From Oxytricha trifallax (lineage: Eukaryota > Ciliophora > Spirotrichea > Sporadotrichida > Oxytrichidae): a stretch of 64,000 bases of DNA. Below the pieces are notes generated by a model, which was given only the letters and a program-made list of their open reading frames with translations, searched no databases and was not told where the DNA came from. Of the stretch, positions 51,967 to 63,799 are shown in pieces; the stretch's first letter is position 1; each line of letters opens with the position of its first letter. The stretch lies in NCBI GenBank assembly GCA_000711775.1, contig ARYC01001303.1:48921-112920 (forward strand), read 5' to 3'. Made by a program: the position numbers and the translations under genes.

Positions 51967-52158
51967 TATGTATTTTTAAAAATGACCTAATATTTTAAAT
52001 GCATAAATATCTTTAATTAAATTAGAGTTTATAAATTATTACAATTAAAGGATCTTTATTAAGCATTTATGTATAACATTTATAAATAAGAAGCTATATC
52101 TATAAAAAATATTTTATAGATTAAATTTTGCTCAAAAATAAATTTAATATCTATAATA
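51002..52158. other. 3' flank and spacer without a supported gene
   Basis: The first ~200 bp are less AT-rich and probably the 3' UTR of the EF-hand gene. The rest is AT-rich with a trinucleotide repeat at 51913-51966. Confidence 0.45.
51913..51966 (+). repeat. (AAT)18 microsatellite
   Basis: An uninterrupted run of about 18 AAT units between the EF-hand gene and the first membrane-protein gene. It is likely length-polymorphic. Confidence 0.95.
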
Positions 52159-53970
52159 ATGAGCTCGCTAGTTTAAGCTGAACAACAAGTCAATAACATA
52201 ACATAGTATGAAAGTTTAAAATAATTAATTTTATAATAAATATTGCATTAATGTATGTTTAATACTTTAATAATTAGATTTTTATGAAAATTAAAAGTTA
52301 GTAGTTGTTTAAAAGTGGAAATGACAATACCTTTTTGCAGGATTTCCACGATTTAATTAAAACAGACAATCATCTTGAACAAGGAGTGACCCCCTATAGA
52401 AAAGTCTCAATAACTATGGGTGCTCTCTTGGTCTTCAACACATTTTTACTATTTTTCGCTTTGTACCTTGCCAGAAGATTATATAAATTACTGAGACTGT
52501 CGGATTTAATGATGCTGCAGACTATTGTCTTCATTAATATGATAATAGTAATAAAAGAGGTGTACTTGGTTCTATATATACTGGATCGAAATAATGGGGA
52601 AGTTGAGATTTCTGGCATGGTTTTTAATATAATGCTCCTCTATGGAAATAACTTCTATCTCATGGCATTTGCTCTAACCAGCTCTAAATGGTAAGTGATT
52701 GAAGAATAAATCAATATTGTACAAATATGCCTTAAACTTAGATATATTAAATTACACATCTTTTAAAATATCCAAAAGGCAAAAATGATTAACCTGTTTA
52801 ACCATGAAGTGTTCCTGATATTAACTAGTTGTATAGGATAAATTTCTAAATTATGGCAGAGACTTAGCGTGCTAACGACAGATAATAATATGAGTTACGA
52901 ACTAAAAAGCTAAGATATTACACGAATTTAACCAACATTTTTATCTGTATAATGTGCGCAATAATCTTGGTGCTTATGATAGTTTACGAAAAAAGGTAAG
53001 AATTTTGAAAATCTTTTTTATACTTATATATAGCCCTTAAAAGTATGACATGGTGTATAGCACCTTCTTGATTGCTAGTTTTAGCATGGGCCTAATATCT
53101 TTGGCAGTGGTTACTCGCAAGCTAATTGTAGTCTTAAGGAAATATTATCCAGAGTTTTACTACTAAGAAAGAAAGTTTGTACTAAGCATGACTTTGATTC
53201 TTATTATATCTATGAGTTGCAAGGTTTTGTTTGGAATTTATAGGTTAACAATTCCTGATCTTGGAAAGTTTTTCAGGGACAGTGAATTAAATGATGATTG
53301 GAACTCCCCATTAAAAGAATCAATTTATTTTGTTAATAAATTGTCAAGATTAATTTAAAACTGATTGTACTATATCATAGGTTTTTGTGTTTCAGAATTT
53401 TTACCAGTAACCTCCCTCCTTTTAAGTTTTTGGTATGGCTTAACCCGCAGAAATAAAGTGATAAAATCTCGAAAGTATTCAAACCCCTAATCTTCAAGTG
53501 GGACAGACACTTTTTGGGACAACGAGGCTTCAGACGACGAGGATTATTTTTCAGAAAATCCTTTTGGAATTGGAAAAGATGCACATATAAACACCAAAAT
53601 AGACTGGAGACGGAAGACAGACGATGATGGCTTGACTTAAGCAAAGACACCTCCTGATCATTAAGAAAGATTTCTCACTGTCTCCAGTAACGGAGCCTAA
53701 TTCAAAGGTCCTAGTAAAAATTCCATTCATAATTATCAGAAAGATCTCAGAATCAGCGGTGGTATAACTAATCAGCAGCTACATAGTAGAGGAAACAGCT
53801 AGTTTAACAATTATGGAGGTACTACTCAAAGTTTTTTTAATAGGCAAAGTGCTAACAGTATTGTAAGAATTATTAAATAAAATTATAATTAATCAAACAT
53901 TATTTGTAATAATTATAGGATTAAAGTTTAGAATATATCATTTCTATCTCTAAAATTATTATAAAAATAA
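52159..53970 (+). CDS. Multi-pass (7TM-like) membrane protein, first of two tandem paralogs
   Basis: The start at 52159 (MSSLVQAEQQVNNITQY) joins through AAAGT to ESGNDNTFLQDFHDL. Spans seen: ITMGALLVFNTFLLFFALYL; MLQTIVFINMIIVIKEVYLV; FNIMLLYGNNFYLMAFAL; IFICIMCAIILVLMIVY (~52940); STFLIASFSMGLISLAVV (~53060); FVLSMTLILIISMSCKVLF (~53180); FCVSEFLPVTSLLLSFWYG (~53385). A long Ser/Asn/Gln-rich cytoplasmic tail (SSSGTDTFWDNEASDDEDYF) follows. The seven-span plan with a polar tail looks like a GPCR-type receptor; no ligand can be inferred. The segment at ~52860 has an unresolved frame change. No TGA is met before the next gene's start, so the true 3' end (perhaps a GTAAG...ATTATAG intron near 53862) is uncertain. 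Confidence 0.65.
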
Positions 53971-56370
53971 ATGAGTTTAATATTAAAACAACAATTTGAT
54001 GAAAAGAATATGCTTCCCTTGAGAGATCATAATGATTAGCTCACTTTAACTATTTTAGGTGTATTTATTTGGATAAGTCTCACTTTGAACACCTGTCTAC
54101 TTATTTTTTCGATTTACTCTACGGTCGTGGTCAGGAGGAAACTTATGGGTCGAGGAGTTATGATGTTTGGCACAATATTTTTAATTACTTTGGGAACTGT
54201 ATATAAAGAATTGTATTTTATCTTTTATTTGGTTGTTGGTGTATACGGATAATCAAATGAACTCACAGAAAGACTTAAATAATTAAGTCTCATTTCTGTG
54301 AAAAAATTTTAGCTATAAATATGCTGTAAAATTTTAAATGACTTAACTATGTATTTTTTATTCTTGATAATACGTTTTACTTGTTAGCTTATATTCTAAC
54401 TATATGGAAATGGTAAGTTTAGAAAATCTAAGAATATCTTTATTCTCTATTTCATGATAAATCAAATTTTATTTTGACTATTAGGCTGAATTTTGCTTTG
54501 ATAGTAAAGGCTTAACATAACGGGAATTTAAGTTACTATAAGACAAATTTAAAAAGATCAAGAATTTTTCTGGGGCTTCTTTGTTCTCTAGTATTTCTAA
54601 TAGACATAGCTGAATTAATACATATTCTCACTACTCCAAATTTAGAGTAAGACTTCTCCTAACTTATAATTATTTTAACAGTTTAGAGGATTTAAATAAG
54701 ATTTATGGCGTAATCTACATATGCTTGAGTGTATTAGTGCTTGCTATTCTATTTGGAGTTGCGACATAACTTATTATCACTCTTAAGAGACATTAATTAA
54801 AAATAAGTAGATTGCTATAATTTAAAATTTAAACAAATAAAACTTAAATGTATTCGAATTAACATTTACTGAAATAGAATACAGAAACAGCTTTATCTTT
54901 TTAATATTGACCTTTATATTTTGCTCCATCTGGCCATACTTACTTTGTTTTTACCATCTTTTTCGTTTCACTTTAAAGTTTGGTCTACTGACGTCGGAAT
55001 ACCTGTTGGTAAGTTTTGTTGAAATATTAAAATTTTAGATATGTTTTTTGTAACTTACAGATTTTAGTGAATGACTAGCTGCTCCAGGAACACCATCTTA
55101 ATTTTTCCTTAATTAAATTATAAATTTCAATTTTAATTAAAGTTTTCCACTTATTTTTCATGATTATCCAGAATTGTACCAGCAAGAGAAAAAATAAATC
55201 ATATTTATTTTGGTCATTTTGTTTCTATCATTATTGACAATTCTATTGATATCTATTATGAGAGCTGTGTTTTATCATGAATTTGAAAGACTTTAAGAAG
55301 AAGGTCTCTCGCATGATATATTATTTTTTTAATAAAATATAATTTTTTAGTTTACATGTAAAATTAATAATACCTGGGCATACCCGATAACTCAGGAATG
55401 TTTCTACTTATTTGGAGATTTTATTCCTGTAGGAAGTCTCCTATTATATAATAACTTAAGAGGAAAATATGATAAACATTATATTGAATAAATTCATTCT
55501 TTTTAAGTAAAATAAACTTCATAATATTTAGTTTTTGGTATGGCTTCATGAAAAGAAAGCGAGTCATTGTCAATAGAAATCATTAAACATAGCAGTATTA
55601 CAGAAATGATGATGTAAGCAAAAGTCTCAATTTAGAAACTATGTCCGCCTTCGATGAAGAGGAGATACTTTATTAATTTTAATTATTTATTATGGAATTT
55701 ATGAAAAATTCCTATTTTTTATTTAAGATCTTAATAACTTTTAGTTAATTATACTTCTAAATGGTGATTAAATGTTCTTAATTGATTCTAAAATGAATGA
55801 TAAAATAAGTTAATATCATAACTCAAATTCGGTGATTAGCAAAACAAAAAGATAGAAGGGGACCATATCTAGGGGTATAAGAAAATTAACATCAAATGAA
55901 GATAATGATATAGGGACTGGGTCTTATTCTATGATTTCTAATAGAATGAATAAGAAGCTCACTGATTTTTATTAATATTTAACAATTTTGGATCCCTCCA
56001 TATTTAATGAGATGCATATTATTTGAGATTAATGGAAATATATCACTAAAACCATTATATTGATTCACATAATGGATTAGAAAGTATAGACATGAATACT
56101 ACGGAAGACACTAAAAGGCATCACACAGCTATTTTTAGAACCGGGGGGATGAATGAATTGCAAAATTAATAAGTGAAAAATCTAAGTCAAACTTTTGGTG
56201 TCAATGATAGTCTCAATCTAAGCAATGACGATTGTTTAAAAATATTAATTTCCTTTCCAGTTTTTAAAAGAAACCTCTGAAAATTAATTGGATGAAATAT
56301 TCATGAATATAAATATTTTATTTATTTCATGGGTATTGTAAGAATTATTTTTTATGCTAATATCATTTTT
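53971..56370 (+). CDS. Multi-pass (7TM-like) membrane protein, second tandem paralog
   Basis: The start at 53971 (MSLILKQQFDEKNMLPLRD). Spans: LTILGVFIWISLTLNTCLLI; GTIFLITLGTVYKELYFILY; FYLLAYILTIWKW (after a GACTTAA join, aligned with FYLMAFALTSSKW of the paralog); IFLGLLCSLVFLIDIAELI; YICLSVLVLAILFGVA; IIFILVILFLSLLTILLI; and FGDFIPVGSLLLYN with SFWYGFMKRKR. The tail has SFDEEEILYQ, then NSNSVISKTKRQKG, HNGLESIDMNTTEDTKRH and LSQTFGVNDSLNLSNDDCLK. A GTAAGT...TTAG intron follows the conserved KW (~54419-54481). An extra span-like block near 54860-55000 may be an MDS of another copy. The stop codon was not identified. Confidence 0.6.
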
Positions 56371-57030
56371 ATATAGAATGAATGAGTAATATCTTATAAA
56401 ATAGTGGATAAAAGTAACAATAATCTTAACAAAAATATGTAAAAAACTAAAAAATTGTGAACATATAATCTATTTAAATAGAATTATTGCTTATGTTAAA
56501 AATATCTAATTTTATAATAAAATACTAAAACAATTTTAAAATTATTTCAATCTAATTAATATTTAGAATCAGCCCATTTTTGCAATAATAATGCTTTAAT
56601 AATATATATATGAATTTACATTTTAATTATACATAAATTAATGTGATATTAACAACTTCTATTTTTTTACTTATTTACAAGATATTAGATCATACATGCT
56701 CATAAATTATTATAAAGATAAAAGTCTTTTCTTTTTTAAGTTAATTAAAATAAATTAATTTTAATCTGATATATAAATAATGAACTAAACAGCTTATGAT
56801 AATATTTTATTATAAATATTATAGGTAAATCATATTTAATTTACAATAATTCTTAATTATATTCATATTATTTATGCCTTTTATTTTGTACTAAAATAAA
56901 ATATATATATATATATTTATATATATATATATCTAATGATGCTCGGATAATTATAAAGCCATTTTTACCTGAATAACATGGTTTGTTCAAAAGAAAGTCT
57001 TCACTTCAACATCCACACTCGTAAATTGCA

Positions 57031-58815
57031 ATGAAATCAACCGCAACTCCTATTTAACTCTTCAAACACAACATTACAGGTGTCAACAATAAAAAATAAT
57101 AAAATTATGACTTTAATGACTTCTAAAATTGTCATAAATATGGAAATAACTTGTCAGCTTTCAATAAAACTTAAGTAAATGATAGGGAATAAAATAAGAC
57201 ATAAATTTTATAGAATAATCTGATAAACAGGAACTAAGAAGTTGTTAAATTTCTAAAATTGAAGAGAAGTACAAAAAATGCTACATAAATGCATTAATAA
57301 TATTAAATTAATGAGGTAAAGAGCTTGAATTAGAAACTATAGAATTAAGATCATATATTAAATATCACCTATGCTGATTATCAAGAAAATTAAGATAGGT
57401 TTAATCATTTATAATCATTGAATTTGTTTCTAATTTATAAACCTGGCATATCAGGATTGATCAAAATTATTTTTATCAATAAAATATTTAAAATCAATCC
57501 AATAGCTATAAGATTAATCTTTAAGATCAAGCAGACAGATAAGATCACAGCTTAAAAGACATTGAAACTAAGAATATTTATATCTCAAATTAATTAGATA
57601 CAGAAGATAAAAATAAAAAAAAGGTTTTATTTTCTATTTTAAATTGAAGTTACTTAAAGATTCTAACTCATTCAAGATGCGCCTGAATAAAAATAAAAAG
57701 AAAACTCGAAAACCTTATAATCTACTTTATTCCAACAGACTGCTAATCAACAAGATCCAAACTTATTTTCCTAATAATTTTTAATATTTTTAAAACCTAA
57801 ATGCTGAAAGATAAGATAATTGATGCCGAAACTGAAATTGCAGAGAATGAACACTATATAGATAAAGATATGAGATCTGAACTTCTTATCAATAAAGATT
57901 TCAGAGGACTGGACGATTACAATCAATAGCAACGCATCCTACTTTTTATCATTAAACACTTAATAAGTGTACATATTAAGAATGATTTATATTAATTATA
58001 GCTAAAAGAAGCGGAAATCCCTAAATAGTACTCTTGGATAAACCTATAATGAAAGGCTTACTTTAAGTAATAAAAAAATTACCCCAGAAAATTTATATAT
58101 AACTGAGAGTCTATATGGCAATACTTTACAGTTCAATAAGACTACTATATCAAATGAAATCATTGGTTCGAAATAAAATGAAAGACATTACTTTACTCCA
58201 GAATCTTATAAGTCTTAACCTAATAGCCGGTTATTAAGTGGCAAGTAAAATTTATAGTTTAGAGTTAAGTCTAGTTTATCAACAAAATAGTAAACTTAAT
58301 AGTCATTGAATAATTTATGAAATCGATGGAATTTCAATTTTAGATTTACTCCAATAACTACACGAATTTAATTCAAAGTTTCAACTCAAAAATTAATTCA
58401 ATCAAGGATAATAAAAGTATGGCATTTCCAAGCACTAATAATTAGACTGGCTTAAGATAAGCATAAGAAAATAACAATTCGTAATCAGTGTATTCTTTTA
58501 AAAATTAAAAGCAAGTAAAGTATGAAAATATTTCAAAATTAGAGATTTAATGTTAAATTATAAAGTTTACACAAGATTATGTCAAGCATTTTTGATTAAA
58601 GCAAAATCACGAAGGACTATGATAAGTTAAGCACAGCAATTTAATCAGAAAAATAGCAATAAAACAAAGATTTTGGAAATTATAGTTCTCAAAGTAAGTA
58701 TGGTGAAATTAGAAAAAGCAAAATTATGACTAACATTAATTCAAAAGCCTTTATATAGGTTTATATGGACAATAAAACAAGGCCCGTTTCTTAGTATTTA
58801 AATAGAGTCTAGTGA
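57031..58815 (+). CDS. Unrecognised Asn/Gln/Lys-rich, partly coiled-coil protein
   Basis: The start at 57031 (MKSTATPIQLFKHNITGVNN) opens a 400-nt frame with coiled-coil-like NEVKSLNQKLQNQDHILN. Further MDSs encode SYKINLQDQADRQDHSLKD, DAPEQKQKENSKTLQSTLFQ, KDKIIDAETEIAENEHYIDK, KSLNSTLGQTYNERLTLSNK and SKITKDYDKLSTAIQSEKQQ, ending NRVQ at TGA 58813-58815. Frame changes between pieces mark several short IESs whose pointers I did not all fix. Many TAA/TAG Gln codons are present. The composition suggests a disordered cytoplasmic or nuclear protein. It converges on the next gene, with only 52 bp between stops. Confidence 0.6.
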
Positions 58816-58867
58816 ATTAAATCAAATAAACCTTAAATTTAATTAAATTAATTTCTTAATTAAGTCT

Positions 58868-59821
58868 TCAATCAAGCAATTCATCGCTTTTTACGAGCAT
58901 CCTCTAATCAAACATGTCATCTTCTATCTCAATAACTTCAATCTTCTCATTTTGCATATTATGATTAAGATGGTTGGTATTCGTTTGCCCTGAATTCGTC
59001 TCTTAAAGATGCTTGATATAAGTCTACTCAAGCATTTATCCAATGGGCTTAAATTCATATTCCATTCTCTCTGAAATCTATAGGGCCTTTGTTTTATCCT
59101 GAACTTAGACTGGTAACACTAATCCTTCTCCAAGTTTTGCAAGTTTAAATTGCTTAAGAGTCTTATCTTGCATTTTATGAAGTAGGAACCAACTGAAAAA
59201 GTCTATATCCTTAAAGTGCTCTAACTTACCAAGAGCTGCCTTGAGTGTCTCAAATTGTTTGGCAATCTTTTTAAAGATAAAATCTGTGTTTTAGTTTATC
59301 AAGATAAATACTGTGACTAGCTTAACCTGCTCAACAATTCTTCTCTTAAGTGCTTCATTTTCAACTAAAGTCTCATTTATACTTTCCTTAAGTGCTTATT
59401 TCGCATATTCAATAATGTATTGTGTAATCTGCTAGAACATAATGAGAGGGACTTTTTACATGTACTTCTTCTCCAAGTAGTAATAAAAGCACGCGAAAGT
59501 GTTTTTAGTTTTCATCTTAACCTCAACATATGAAGCAATATCAAACATTTTGTTACTCATTTAATGTTTAGTTTGTGAATGACCAAACTCCTCAATCATC
59601 TTAAGCATGCCCTTATGATCTTTGAAAGTTATCTGTATTTGATTCATAGTACTTTGCAAGAGATGATTGGTTAATAAGAGAAGTTAGGAGAGATCAAGAG
59701 GGATATTGAGCTTTAAATTTCCTTTTGTGTACTTTGAGAGAACCTTTTTGCGCTCATCATCATCCATTTTATCAAAGGGTGGTGGCTGACTTGATAGCTT
59801 AAAAACATCCATCTGCTGCAT
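58868..59821 (-). CDS. Unrecognised 317-residue protein, IES-free and intronless
   Basis: A single uninterrupted frame from ATG 59821 (MQQMDVFKLSSQPPPFDKMD) to TGA 58868-58870: 318 codons including the stop, with Gln as TAA/TAG in many places. It is helical and hydrophilic: DLSQLLLLTNHLLQSTMNQI, TKNTFACFYYYLEKKYMQKV, a coiled stretch SINETLVENEALKRRIVEQV, and an acidic tail (KIEVIEIEDDMFD). It has no signal peptide or span. The family is not recognised. It is the only gene of this size in the window without an IES, and its 3' end faces the upstream gene at 52 bp, which suggests a shared two-gene nanochromosome. Confidence 0.85.
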
Positions 59822-60693
59822 CAATACTTGAATTTAAATTTTATAGCAATAAATTAATGGCTTTTAGGAGATTGCTATAAATAATATACGACAAAATACA
59901 TAGCTTAAGCTGTTTTAATAAAATGAAAATAAAGAAAAGTTATAAAAGAATAGGATTTCATGTAATAAGAGATGCCTAAAAAAACCCTTAGTTATTAAAT
60001 TAAAAAGAAAAAATATAGCTACCGCTTAATTGTATTATTTAAGTATAAATCCAATAGTTGCAAGAAAGTATTTTTAAACGAGATTAGTTTGAAAATATTA
60101 TTGATTTCTTTAGTAAGAAAATTTATTAGATATTAGAAATTATAGAATAAATAATACAGTAAATAAAATAATTAATATATTGATTAATAGAATTTTATTT
60201 TTCAATAAAAACGTTTTAAAGATAGTAAATTGTAAATATTCAAGCGTAAAGATGAGATACTAAATTATGAAGAAATTTTTATTATTGTATGAACTATTTA
60301 ATAGATGTCGAAAGAAATCATTTAATAACTGAGGGTTGATTTTTTATGACTAAGATTTCTTTTAAAAATTATGTAAAGAAACATTAACATATCTTAAATC
60401 AAACTCTAAAAAAGAGCTAAGCTAAATACAATTTATTGGCTTTGCCAAACATTAACAGCTAAAAAATTATTTTATTTTTTCTATATTAGAATTGTGTTTT
60501 CGAAAAGATCCATCTCAAGTAAGCAAGGGATCAAAGTAAACCCGCAATAAGATTAAAATAATTTATAAATTTCAAAATCAAAATTCTGAAAGTATAAACT
60601 ATAAAAATATTCATTTATTATTTCATATGATCATTTAATTCATTTATAAGAAGCATTTTTATAATTTATCAATAAATTAAATACTAATTTGTA
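59822..60693. other. AT-rich spacer
   Basis: No coding segment, RNA or element end could be supported. It separates two divergent genes and presumably holds their 5' flanks and germline-limited DNA. Confidence 0.4.
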
Positions 60694-61140
60694 ATGCTAG
60701 AATTCATTTATCTACTTACTTTTCTACTATTGATCTTCTTAAGCTATACTTAATTCTATCCCTTAGCAAGAAGATATTAATCTTATCGTCGGGAGCGTGA
60801 ATCTTTAGTAAAGAGATTCAATCGTATATGGCGCTCACGCAAAGATATGCTGGTAAGTTCATGAAATAAATCATTGATTTCATTTTTAAAATTCAAGAAA
60901 TATGTCACTAAACACCTCAATATAGATTCATTTTGATTGGGCACTGTCTAGAGGAGACCCCCCAAAAGATGTTGAATAGATGGGCAGGGAGATAGAGCGC
61001 ATGGATAATGACATGGCCAGAATAAGGCAAGATATCGAGGAATTAGATAGAAATAGGCTAGGAGTGATGCCAATGAAATCAATCAAAACATTCAAGCATT
61101 GATTAAATTAGTGATTAAATTCTATGATTAAGTTCCATGA
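60694..61140 (+). CDS. Small N-terminally anchored membrane protein with coiled coil
   Basis: The start at 60694 (MLEFIYLLTFLLLIFLSY) is a membrane anchor, followed by a basic stretch (RRYQSYRRERESLVKRFNRI). An intron at 60853-60925 (73 nt, GTAAGT...ATATAG) joins KDML to IHFDWALSRGDPPKDVEQ. A coiled coil follows (GREIERMDNDMARIRQDIEE). At 61054-61062 the sequence TAGG-C-TAGG shifts the frame: as written it ends at TGA 61100-61102, while dropping one 5-bp unit continues the helix (NEINQNIQALIKLVIKFYDQ) to TGA 61138-61140. I favour the longer product (about 120 residues). The function is unknown. Confidence 0.7.
61054..61062 (+). other. TAGG-C-TAGG: candidate 5-bp IES or frameshift
   Basis: Two TAGG copies (61054-61057 and 61059-61062) are separated by one base. 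Removing five bases keeps the coiled-coil frame open for about 25 further residues. It has the structure of a minimal pointer-bounded IES, but a natural short C-terminus is also possible. Confidence 0.45.
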
Positions 61141-61652
61141 AAATTTATAAAATTCTAAATACTATTTTCACTTTAAATAATTATAAGGACTTAATAGTTC
61201 TATGATTATTTTTGAATAAAAAATCATATGTAGAGAAAAAAATTATTGATATCATTTACGTTGATAGTTTTATATATTTATATAGACTATAAGATACATA
61301 TTAAAATTCAATCGAAAAAACAAATTACTAAGTAATGTTACAATTTAACTCACTTAACAGGGATTTAAAGATGTAAATAAACTCTAAGCAGTTGTATTTA
61401 AAATTAAGCATTTATCTTAGCTTGCAATTTTTTAGAGGCCAAATGAATATATTCAATGTTTATAATTGAATTAGAATTTATCTACACCCCTAAAATTAAG
61501 TTAAAATTATAAGTTAACATTAATTAAAAAACAGGGAAGAATTATTCTCAAAACACCTAAATTTTAACGTTTTTCGCTATTCACCAACAATTCTTAGAAA
61601 ATGCATAGTAAACGATTTAGTTCCTCTTTTATATATTTATAGAATACAGATT
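61141..61652. other. AT-rich spacer before a TBE
   Basis: No coding segment was seen. It ends in ATT, which would be the target duplication of the following element. Confidence 0.4.
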
Positions 61653-61789
61653 CAAAACCCCAAAACCCCTTAGTGAGGTTTATAAGTGCTTTGATTTGTA
61701 GGGTATAGTTGGGGTCTTATTGGGGTTAGTAGAGAACGCATGTTTTTTATGAATTTAATGAATATTTAATGAGTATTACTGTACTTAAT

Positions 61790-63234
61790 TCAAACAAATT
61801 TTATCTGCTTATCTTTGTGATACCTCTTGAATTTAGCAGTCTGTAGTTGTTCTAGTATATCATCCAATGATTATCGTGGATATGCTGGAGCTTTTACGAT
61901 GACCATCTCATTTATCTTCTTAATTTCATTGCATATTTCATCTTGCTTAATATGTTTAGCAGCCAAACTTATTGATTATTTCTCATGTTTTGTTCCAAAG
62001 TATGACATCATTTCCATATCGCACTCTAAGATAATTGCAGCTACAGCCCAAAAATCCCATTATACAGAGCCATTTGTCCTTTCTCTCTTATAGGGAAGTA
62101 TCCTGGAGTGCCTAAAACCTTAGCTAAAGTCACTATCTCTTGTCTTATTGCTCTGTTGAAATCTATGACTACTAATTCTAAAGGGAAAAGATTTAGCATT
62201 ACATTTTCTGGCTTCAAATCTCTATGAACACACCCTAGATCATGGAGCTCTTTCACACCCTTAGTCATATCTGTGAGTATCTCATTCAAATCATCAGGAT
62301 ATCTATTATGGTAGAGATACTCTCTTAGAGACATTTCAAACTTCTTGAGTCTCAAAGCAATAAAACCATGACCAAGTATAACTCCGTCGACTTACTAAGT
62401 TCTTGCATTAACTTTTCTAAGCCTCTCTCAGTACTATGTATTAATTTGCAAACTCATTTTAATATTGCTCGTTCCTAATAAGATATTTGAAAGGATATAC
62501 CTTATAAGCATACTCATCAACTACTATGAGTTTTGCCTTGTTAGGCATATCAATATGTAAATAGTTGTCAATGCAAAAACTGAGATCTACTGCATTTAAT
62601 GCAGGTATATACATAGCTCTCTCTTACAAGCATGCTATATATAATTCATTTGCTGGTTGGTTCATTGACTCAAACCGCTTCTATCTCTTAAGCCTCTCCT
62701 ACTGTTCTATTTGTGAATCAAGAGAGTTATTTTTTCATTTAGCAGGTACAAGCTTTTAAGTTTCCTCATCTTTAATCAGGAATTCGCTTAAATGATGCTT
62801 TTGCATATGTCTCTTTACTTTAACTGAGTGAGTATAAGACTTCATGCAGGTAGTGCATTAATATCTACCATCTACTTAATCATGCTTGAAGTAGATCTTA
62901 GCTCTACCAGAGTGTACCTCTTTGATGTGTCTCTTCAAGCTAGACTCAGTTGAGAAGAAATTTTAGCAGTCTTCACATTAAAATGTTTTAATTTTTTCTA
63001 TTGGTTGCTGTTCCTTATCTTCCTCAACCAATTCAACTTATGTTTAAACTCCCATCTCAGCACTCTTTTTCTTGTTTTAAACTTAAATTTTAAAGACCTC
63101 AGCTTCAAACTCTAGAGCTCTTAGCTCTACCTCCTTTTCAACATAAATTACTTCTGGTTTCTTGGAGGAGCAAAGTTGAGCAATGATTAACCTGTTCCAA
63201 GAGAAAATGCCTTACGATTTAAGTTAGCCGCCAT
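61790..63234 (-). pseudogene. TBE 57-kDa ORF, kinase-like domain with DFN, one clear frameshift
   Basis: The start at 63234 leads into MAANLNRKAFSLGTG; the stop is TGA 61790-61792. The kinase-like part is well preserved: YLYHNRYPDDLNEILTDMTK, HRDLKPENVMLN, IDFNRAIRQ (DFN, not DFG), LGTPGYFP, then after a 1-bp shift (~62060-62085) WDFWAVAAIILE and a C-terminus ending DKQIKFV. The WDFWAVA block corresponds to kinase subdomain IX. Upstream, zinc-finger-type Cys/His sequence lies near 62830-62990, where frame breaks are also possible. It belongs to the TBE beginning at 61653. Confidence 0.75.
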
Positions 63235-63799
63235 GTTTAAATTCAAATTAAATTTCTATTATTAATAAGTAAAAACCTCACTGGCTATACTAACTTTGTA
63301 TAGGAGCAGGCACTGCAACAACAATGGTTGATTCTTAGGTCTTAGACATCATATTTATACTTAGTTTATAACTATAAATTTTCTAATTATATGCTTAATA
63401 TTTTTAATTTTGGTACCAACTGAGAATAAATTCAGGTTGGTACTGGTACCAATTAGGTTTTGAACCATTTTGGAACTTTTCCATTAAAACTTCATTAGCT
63501 TAAAACTAGGTACTAATTAAGTTTTGGTACAATTAAATTGGTACCAATTAAAATTAAACGAATTTAGTACCAGTACTAATTAAATTTAAACAAATTTAGT
63601 ACTAATTTAATGGAACTAAATTGATTAAAATGGAGCTCCATCTCTGCAGTTTGTTACAGCTTCTGCAAACTTTCTCCACGTATCTTTGCAGGGTTGAGCT
63701 CCTATAAGATGCCCATATTTAATAGTAAGATTTTAAACAATAGGATCCAAAAGTCTATAAATTATAATTTGAAATTCATTTATAGGAAGAGGAACAAAG

